From: Desulfovibrionaceae bacterium
GTDB lineage: Bacteria; Desulfobacterota; Desulfovibrionia; Desulfovibrionales; Desulfovibrionaceae
DNA length: 9,316 nt
Assembly: GCA_009783115.1 (NCBI GenBank)
Contig: WRHT01000044.1
Location: forward strand, 1 to 9,316
Direction of reading: 5' to 3'
Positions 5,339 to 9,316 of the stretch are shown here, piece by piece. How positions within the stretch are numbered: the stretch's first letter is position 1; each line of letters starts with the position of its first letter. The translations under genes were made by a program, and so were the position numbers. The notes under the pieces are model-generated. The model did not search any database and was not told the origin of the DNA. It saw nothing but the letters and a program-made list of their open reading frames with translations.

Positions 5339-7387
5339 ATGCCGGATTCATCGGATTTAAGGAACTATCTCCACAAACTGCGCAATATCGGTATTATTGC
5401 CCATATTGACGCTGGCAAAACCACCCTGACCGAGCGTATTCTTTATTATACCAGTAAAATCCACCGGATGGGCGAAGTGCACGAAGGGGCGGCGGCCATG
5501 GATTTTATGCCCGAAGAACAGGATAGGGGCATAACCATCGCCTCGGCTTGTTGTACCTGCTCCTGGAGGGATTATTTCATCAATCTCATTGATACGCCCG
5601 GGCATGTAGATTTCAGCATTGAGGTGGAACGCTGTCTGCGTGTGCTGGACGGAGCGGTAGGCGTTTTTTGCGCCGTGGGCGGGGTGGAGCCGCAGTCAGA
5701 AGCGGTATGGCGCCAGGCTGAACATTTCGGCATTCCGAAATTGGCCTTTGTTAACAAACTGGATCGGCCTGGGGCCTCTTTTAGCCGTACCCTTGAGGAA
5801 CTGCGTGATATTCTGGGGGCGCGCCCGGTGGCCTTGAGCATGCCTTTAGGCGAAGAAGATCGGTTTGAGGCGGTTATTGATTTATTGAGCATGGAACGGC
5901 TGGATTTCGCGGCCCAAGGCCAGGGCCGGGAATTTACCCGTCGTCCGTTGAATGAATTTGAAGCGTCCCTGGCGGCGCCCTGGCGGGAAGCCCTGCTGGA
6001 AGCCGCGGCGGACGAGGATGATTTGCTTATGGAACAATATTTGGCCGGGACGGAGCCTTCTCTGGAAGTGCTGAAACCGGCTTTACGCCGGGCCACATTG
6101 GGGCGGCGCGCGGTGCCGGTTTACGCCGGGGCGGCTTTACGCAATATGGGCGTGCAGCCGCTGCTTGACGGGATATTGGATTTTTTGCCTGGACCTGCGG
6201 AAGCCGCTTCTTTTGAAATTTCCATGCCCGGAAAAACCATGAACAGTTTGCGGGTGGAGGCGGATCCGGACGCCTCGTTGGCAGCCCTGGTTTTTAAAAT
6301 TTTTTTGGAAAACGGGCGCAAGTTGGCCCTTTTGCGTATTTATGCCGGGCAAATCAGCGAAGGCATGGCCTGCCGCAACAACACCAGGGACCAGGCGGAA
6401 CGCGTTACCCGTCTTTTCCGTCTGGAGGCGGAGAACAGGATGTCTTTGCCCCGCGCCGGCGCTGGCGATATCGTTGCGGCGCAGGGCCTGCGTTCCGTAA
6501 TTACCGGCGACACCATAACTTCCGGAACCTCTTCCCTGCTTTTGGAAAATATACTGGCATATCGCCCGGTCATTTCCATGGCCTTTGAACCGAGAAATAA
6601 CGGTGAAGGCGAAAAATTGGACGAGGCCTTGGAGCGGTACACCCTGGAAGACCCTACCTTGAAGGTGGAAGTGGATGAAAATTCCGGCCAGCGTATTGTT
6701 TCCGGGATGGGCGAATTGCACCTGGAGGTGTTGCGGGATCGGCTCCGGCGTGAATACAGGCTGGAGATCCGGGCGGGCAATCCCCAGGTGGTTTGCCGGG
6801 AGAGTGTGCGCCAGAGCGTGGAAGCCGAAGGCTTATTTGATCGGGAGTTGGGGGACATCACGCACTATGGGCAGGTGCGACTGAGGGTTTCTCCTCTGGA
6901 ACGCGGAAAGGGGAATAAAATCGTTAATCTGGCCGCCGGGACAGGCTGTCCGGCATCCTGGCCGGCAGCCGTGGAGCAGGGAGTGGAGACCGGCCTGGAC
7001 TCTGGTGTCCTGCGAGGTTTTCCGGTGCAGGATGTCCTGGTGGAGATTTTGGAGTTGGGTAGGCGCGAAGGAGTGTCTTCGCCTGTCGGTTATCACATGG
7101 CGGCGGTGGCGGCTGTGAAATCCGCCCTGGAATCGGCTTCCCCCATGCTTTTGGAGCCGATTATGCATGTGGAAATTTCCGTGCCGGAATCTTTTTTGGG
7201 CGCGGTTTTGAATTTGCTTGCGTCTCGTGGCGCGAAGGTTGAAAACGTGCTGGACAAGGGAGGGCAGAAATATATCCGGGCCTTGGCCCCTTTGCGCGAG
7301 TTTTTTGGTTTTTCCACCAGATTGCGTTCTTCCACCCAAGGCAGGGCCGGTCTGCTCATGCGTTTTGAACGCTTTGACGCCATCTGA
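5339..7387 (+). CDS. EF-G-like translational GTPase (probable second EF-G)
   Basis: A 682-residue member of the EF-G family, slightly shorter than canonical EF-G (about 690-700). The GTPase motifs are intact: G1 'AHIDAGKTT' (21-29), G2 'RGITIAS' (63-69), G3 'DTPGH' (85-89, catalytic His89) and G4 'NKLD' (139-142). Domain II/III follows ('YTLEDPTLKVEVDENSG' and 'GMGELHLEV', 434-464). Domain V ends with 'REFFGFSTRLRSSTQGRAG'. Domain IV diverges: where canonical EF-G has the 'Q-S/T-GG-x-GQ(Y/F)' tip loop, this protein reads 'FDRELGDITHYGQVRLRV' (500-517). The operon also lacks rpsL, rpsG and tuf, the neighbours of canonical fusA. I infer a paralogue for a specialised step (recycling, rescue or stress) rather than the housekeeping translocase. 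AGGG (5328-5331) lies about 7 nt before the ATG; ksgA follows after 37 nt. Confidence 0.9.
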   Translation: MPDSSDLRNYLHKLRNIGIIAHIDAGKTTLTERILYYTSKIHRMGEVHEGAAAMDFMPEEQDRGITIASACCTCSWRDYFINLIDTPGHVDFSIEVERCLRVLDGAVGVFCAVGGVEPQSEAVWRQAEHFGIPKLAFVNKLDRPGASFSRTLEELRDILGARPVALSMPLGEEDRFEAVIDLLSMERLDFAAQGQGREFTRRPLNEFEASLAAPWREALLEAAADEDDLLMEQYLAGTEPSLEVLKPALRRATLGRRAVPVYAGAALRNMGVQPLLDGILDFLPGPAEAASFEISMPGKTMNSLRVEADPDASLAALVFKIFLENGRKLALLRIYAGQISEGMACRNNTRDQAERVTRLFRLEAENRMSLPRAGAGDIVAAQGLRSVITGDTITSGTSSLLLENILAYRPVISMAFEPRNNGEGEKLDEALERYTLEDPTLKVEVDENSGQRIVSGMGELHLEVLRDRLRREYRLEIRAGNPQVVCRESVRQSVEAEGLFDRELGDITHYGQVRLRVSPLERGKGNKIVNLAAGTGCPASWPAAVEQGVETGLDSGVLRGFPVQDVLVEILELGRREGVSSPVGYHMAAVAAVKSALESASPMLLEPIMHVEISVPESFLGAVLNLLASRGAKVENVLDKGGQKYIRALAPLREFFGFSTRLRSSTQGRAGLLMRFERFDAI

Positions 7388-7424
7388 TGAGTCAATACCC
7401 TTGAAATTCAGGGATACTACATCC

Positions 7425-8204
7425 ATGCCCCAACATCCGCCGGCCAGAAAAAGCTTGGGGCAGCATTTTTTGCGGGATGTTGGGGTGGCCCGCCGCATTG
7501 TGGAACTCCTGCATCTGGATTCGGAGGATTTGGTAGTGGAGGTTGGTCCGGGTCCGGGTATGCTTACGGGTTTGTTGCGGGACGCGCTTCCCGCGGCCTT
7601 GGTCCTGGTGGAAAAAGATCCCTATTGGGCCGGGATCAGGCGGACGGAGGCTACTGACCATCCATTCCCTCCGGTTTCGGTGATCACCGGGGACGCCCTG
7701 AGCCATGACTGGTCAAGCTACGCGTTTCCTTGTAAAATTGTCGGCAACCTGCCTTATAATATCGCTTCTCCTTTGATGTGGGATCTGCTCAGCTTGGCCG
7801 GCGGACTGCGGCGTGCCGTATTTATGGTGCAGAAAGAAGTGGGGCTGCGCCTGACCGCCGCGCCCGGCGGCAAATCTTACGGGGCGCTTTCGGCCTGGGT
7901 GCGTAACTTTTGCAACCCCCGGCTGGAATTTTTGGTCCCGCCCCAGGTATTTATCCCCAAGCCCAAAGTCTGGTCAGCGGTGCTCAGTTTTGCCCCGTTG
8001 CCTCTGGAAGAAAGGCCGGCTAAACCCGAATCTCTGGCCTACCTGCTGAAAATTTTTTTTCAGCAGCGCCGTAAACAACTGGGGGTGATTTTGCGCCGGC
8101 ATGGGCATACTGTCTCCGCCTTGGAAGAATGCGGCATAAACCCGGCGGATCGGCCTGAAGATCTTTTCCCGGACCAGTTTAAACGTTTGTCAGATTTTTT
8201 TTAG
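7425..8204 (+). CDS. ksgA: KsgA, 16S rRNA (adenine-N6,N6)-dimethyltransferase
   Basis: This 259-residue enzyme (family about 260-275) dimethylates two adjacent adenines near the 3' end of 16S rRNA (A1518 and A1519 in E. coli) late in small-subunit assembly; its loss gives kasugamycin resistance. Visible motifs are 'RKSLGQHFL' (8-16), the SAM-binding 'VEVGPGPGMLT' (38-48), 'VEKD' (62-65), 'GDAL' (89-92), catalytic 'GNLPYNIASP' (107-116), 'QKEVGLRLTA' (136-145) and 'PPQVFIPKPKVWSA' (172-185). The C-terminal helical domain ends in 'DLFPDQFKRLSDFF'. I chose ATG 7425, because the family N-terminus begins just before the GQHFL motif; AGGG (7410-7413) is 11 nt upstream. A TTG at 7401 would add eight residues. 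The frame runs open into the EF-G gene, but that extension is not KsgA-like. It is the last gene of the four-gene run. Confidence 0.97.
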   Translation: MPQHPPARKSLGQHFLRDVGVARRIVELLHLDSEDLVVEVGPGPGMLTGLLRDALPAALVLVEKDPYWAGIRRTEATDHPFPPVSVITGDALSHDWSSYAFPCKIVGNLPYNIASPLMWDLLSLAGGLRRAVFMVQKEVGLRLTAAPGGKSYGALSAWVRNFCNPRLEFLVPPQVFIPKPKVWSAVLSFAPLPLEERPAKPESLAYLLKIFFQQRRKQLGVILRRHGHTVSALEECGINPADRPEDLFPDQFKRLSDFF

Positions 8205-8394
8205 GAAATCGTCATATAACTATTAGGTTTTTATTGTCTTTTTTTATACAAATATGCCCAGACGTATTTCTGCGGGTTGAATGGCTTGACTTTATCCTGA
8301 AAATTGTGTTGTCTGCTCTTGTTGCGCCGTGTAAACGGTACAGGCGTCAGGCGGCCATCGGGTCGCGTTGTAATAATTATTCAGGAGGAATCTC
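8205..8394. other. AT-rich intergenic region upstream of the HU gene
   Basis: These 190 nt hold no gene. They start with T-rich sequence after ksgA without a convincing terminator hairpin. TTGACT at 8286-8291 is a good -35-like hexamer, but no acceptable -10 lies 16-18 nt away. A short CCGT-GTAA-ACGG hairpin (8327-8338) with a GNRA-type loop lies in the likely leader. HU genes are usually strongly expressed, so a promoter is expected here, but I cannot place it. Confidence 0.4.
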
Positions 8395-8667
8395 ATGACC
8401 AAAGCTGATCTGGTGGCCAAAATTGCTGGCAAGGCCTCAATCACCAAAGCGGGGGCGGAGCGTTCGCTAAACGCTTTCCTGGAGTCGGTCCAAGAAGTGG
8501 TGGTGAAAGAAGGGAAGCTGACCTTGACCGGTTTCGGCACTTTTTCCGTTGAGTCCCGCAAAGCGCGTACTGGCCGTAACCCGCGTACCGGCGCGCCCAT
8601 TAAAATTCCCGCTTCCAAAGTCGTCAAATTCCGCCCGGGCAAGACCCTTAAAGACGCTGTGAACTAA
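8395..8667 (+). CDS. HU-type nucleoid DNA-binding protein
   Basis: A 90-residue HU/IHF family protein, the usual length. It forms dimers that bend and compact DNA. The N-terminal helical body 'MTKADLVAKIAGKASITKAG' is typical. 'TGFGTFSVESRKARTGRNPR' (45-64) leads into the beta arm, whose tip 'RNPRTG' (61-66) carries the intercalating Pro63, and the protein ends in the family tail 'VVKFRPGKTLKDAVN'. The RTGRNPRTG form points to HU rather than an IHF subunit, although HU and IHF cannot always be told apart by eye. The start is set by AGGAGGA (8383-8389), five bases before the ATG. A 64-residue membrane protein gene follows after 15 nt. Confidence 0.95.
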   Translation: MTKADLVAKIAGKASITKAGAERSLNAFLESVQEVVVKEGKLTLTGFGTFSVESRKARTGRNPRTGAPIKIPASKVVKFRPGKTLKDAVN

Positions 8668-8682
8668 TTTGGGACCTCCACA

Positions 8683-8877
8683 ATGCTGTTAATGCAACAC
8701 GGCGAAACCATCCATAGTATGTTGCCTTGGGATATCCCTTGGTGGATGCCGGATCATGCTGTTTTTTTCGGTGTCCTCTATCTTGTGTTGACAACATTGG
8801 GATTGGGTTTGGCCTGTGTGCTGGGAAAATCTTTTCTGGACTTGCGTAAAGAGCTTTCCGGCAATGAGGGACATTGA
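8683..8877 (+). CDS. Small single-span membrane protein, unrecognised
   Basis: A 64-residue protein with one clear membrane span (about 26-48, 'AVFFGVLYLVLTTLGLGLAC' and following). Before it is a Trp-rich stretch 'LPWDIPWWMPDH' (14-25), and after it a short charged tail 'KSFLDLRKELSGNEGH'. The positive charges after the span suggest an outside N-terminus. Start ATG 8683 has GGGA (8671-8674) eight bases upstream; a second in-frame ATG at 8692 would remove three residues. It lies 15 nt after the HU gene and is probably cotranscribed with it. I know no family for it. The arrangement resembles small subunits of respiratory or transport complexes, but nothing here shows a partner. Confidence 0.7.
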   Translation: MLLMQHGETIHSMLPWDIPWWMPDHAVFFGVLYLVLTTLGLGLACVLGKSFLDLRKELSGNEGH

Positions 8878-8913
8878 CCAGGTAGTGTTTGAAAAGAGTT
8901 TTTGGTAAATCGC

Positions 8914-8965
8914 GTAGCGTCTCAATCCGGGCGAGGCGGAGTTCCCGCCCTGGTTGAGACGTTGC
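8914..8965 (+). promoter_or_regulatory. Long hairpin in the rpsU leader / after the membrane-protein gene
   Basis: CGTCTCAA (8918-8925) pairs perfectly with TTGAGACG (8954-8961). The stem extends inward by a T-G and a C-G pair, one mismatch, then GGGCG (8929-8933) with CGCCC (8946-8950). It extends outward by four more pairs, two of them wobble. That makes about 19 pairs with one mismatch and a 12-nt loop. Only four T follow (8966-8969). It may be a weak terminator for the HU transcript, or the upstream half of a regulatory leader for rpsU. Confidence 0.6.
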
Positions 8966-9087
8966 TTTTGTTCGACTGGAACTTGCTTTTCGTGAAAAGA
9001 AAGGTTAAAAATTACGGTTCCCTGTTTTTCCAATCCTGGGTTATGCGGGACAACCATAGGGTTTTCGCTGGCTTGCGGATTGAGACG
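8918..9087 (+). promoter_or_regulatory. Candidate switching leader of rpsU (alternative 12-bp helix)
   Basis: CGTCTCAATCCG (8918-8929) is exactly complementary over 12 bases to CGGATTGAGACG (9076-9087). The same left arm forms the local hairpin with 8954-8961, so the two pairings exclude each other. The far arm ends 9 nt before the rpsU Shine-Dalgarno sequence. This layout is typical of leaders that switch between two folds to control translation or termination. I recognise no known RNA family, so the function is inferred. Confidence 0.45.
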
Positions 9088-9096
9088 GTCATCGGC

Positions 9097-9107
9097 AAGG
9101 GGGTGAT
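9097..9107 (+). promoter_or_regulatory. Near full-length Shine-Dalgarno sequence of rpsU
   Basis: AAGGGGGTGAT can pair with the 3' end of 16S rRNA over 11 consecutive bases, with a single G-U wobble. It ends four bases before the TTG start at 9112. It is far stronger than the other ribosome binding sites in the window and it decides the start of rpsU. Confidence 0.8.
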
Positions 9108-9111
9108 TTTT

Positions 9112-9315
9112 TTGCCAGGCGTGTATTTGAACGAAGACGAGTACAATTTTGATATCGCTTTGCGTCGTTTTAAGAAACAGGTCGAAAAAGCGGGCATTCT
9201 TTCGGAGATGAAAAAACGGCAGCATTACGAAAAACCCAGCGTGATGCGTAAAAAGAAGAAAGCCGCGGCGCGGAAGCGTTTGATAAAAAAGATGAGAAAA
9301 GTCAGTTCCATTTGA
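9112..9315 (+). CDS. rpsU: Ribosomal protein bS21 (TTG start)
   Basis: bS21 is a small basic protein on the platform of the 30S subunit, next to the anti-Shine-Dalgarno end of 16S rRNA; it helps mRNA binding at initiation. The 67-residue product has the family layout: '[20 protein letters not shown]' (2-21), '[20 protein letters not shown]' (22-41), then the Lys/Arg-rich tail '[18 protein letters not shown]' (46-63). The start is TTG; the frame is open back to 8902, but the bS21 homology begins with 'PGVYL' right after this codon and the strong ribosome binding site is spaced for it. The stop TGA (9313-9315) falls at the window edge. In many proteobacteria rpsU leads the dnaG-rpoD operon, which may lie beyond the window. 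Confidence 0.97.
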   Translation: MPGVYLNEDEYNFDIALRRFKKQVEKAGILSEMKKRQHYEKPSVMRKKKKAAARKRLIKKMRKVSSI

Positions 9316-9316
9316 G

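Noticed and set aside
7387..7404. Five-codon ORF (ATG overlapping the EF-G stop) before ksgA
   Set aside because: No ribosome binding site and no recognisable leader-peptide pattern; most likely chance from TGATGA.
7218..7424. In-frame upstream extension of ksgA reaching back into the EF-G gene
   Set aside because: The KsgA family begins just before the GQHFL motif; the extension is a shadow of EF-G coding sequence and gives no KsgA-like residues.
6833..7498. Long open frame on the minus strand opposite the EF-G 3' end
   Set aside because: It mirrors a strongly supported gene, has no ribosome binding site or recognisable domain, and is explained by codon bias of the real gene.
8951..8966. 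TGG-N9-TTGCT, a possible sigma-54 promoter before rpsU
   Set aside because: It lacks the CA of the -24 element and falls in the right arm of the hairpin, which explains the sequence better.
8902..9111. Open frame in phase with rpsU upstream of its TTG start
   Set aside because: bS21 similarity starts only at the TTG, and the strong ribosome binding site points there; upstream residues look like translated leader.

Overview
The window looks like chromosomal core DNA of a Desulfovibrio-like member of the Thermodesulfobacteriota (former Deltaproteobacteria). I infer this from the protein style (bS21, KsgA, MreB), the moderate G+C and the gene order; no search was possible. I see no mobile element, CRISPR array, tRNA or rRNA.

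Left part (1-2566): the 3' end of mreB (cell shape) is followed by an opposite-strand Nudix-fold gene wedged between mreB and rimI. That gene overlaps mreB by 13 bp tail to tail, and its start codon overlaps that of rimI by 2 bp in a CATG palindrome. Its Nudix box keeps the Gly, first Glu and Arg but lacks the catalytic REUxEE glutamates. Then come rimI (N-terminal acetylation of bS18), tpiA (triose-phosphate isomerase) and secG (protein export), close together on the plus strand.

Middle (2572-8204): an unrecognised 191-residue gene runs leftwards, convergent with secG. It is separated by a divergent promoter region from a rightward four-gene run: an unrecognised exported protein, an unrecognised 284-residue protein faintly like the histidinol dehydrogenase fold, a divergent EF-G paralogue, and ksgA (16S rRNA dimethyltransferase). 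The divergent region holds a very good sigma-54-type promoter facing left and a good sigma-70-type promoter facing right. Gaps of 11, 15 and 37 nt suggest the rightward genes form one operon with a translation and ribosome-maturation theme.

Right part (8205-9316): an HU-type nucleoid protein, a 64-residue single-span membrane protein, a 234-nt untranslated stretch, and rpsU (bS21). The rpsU leader holds a long hairpin whose left arm can instead pair, 12 of 12 bp, with a segment just upstream of an almost full-length Shine-Dalgarno sequence. This is a candidate switch controlling bS21 synthesis, and I consider it the most interesting signal here.

Most genes are ordinary housekeeping genes. 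The points worth a second look are the rpsU leader, the degenerate Nudix box, the sigma-54 promoter, the altered domain IV tip of EF-G, and a shared T7-TTG start architecture at secG and rpsU.
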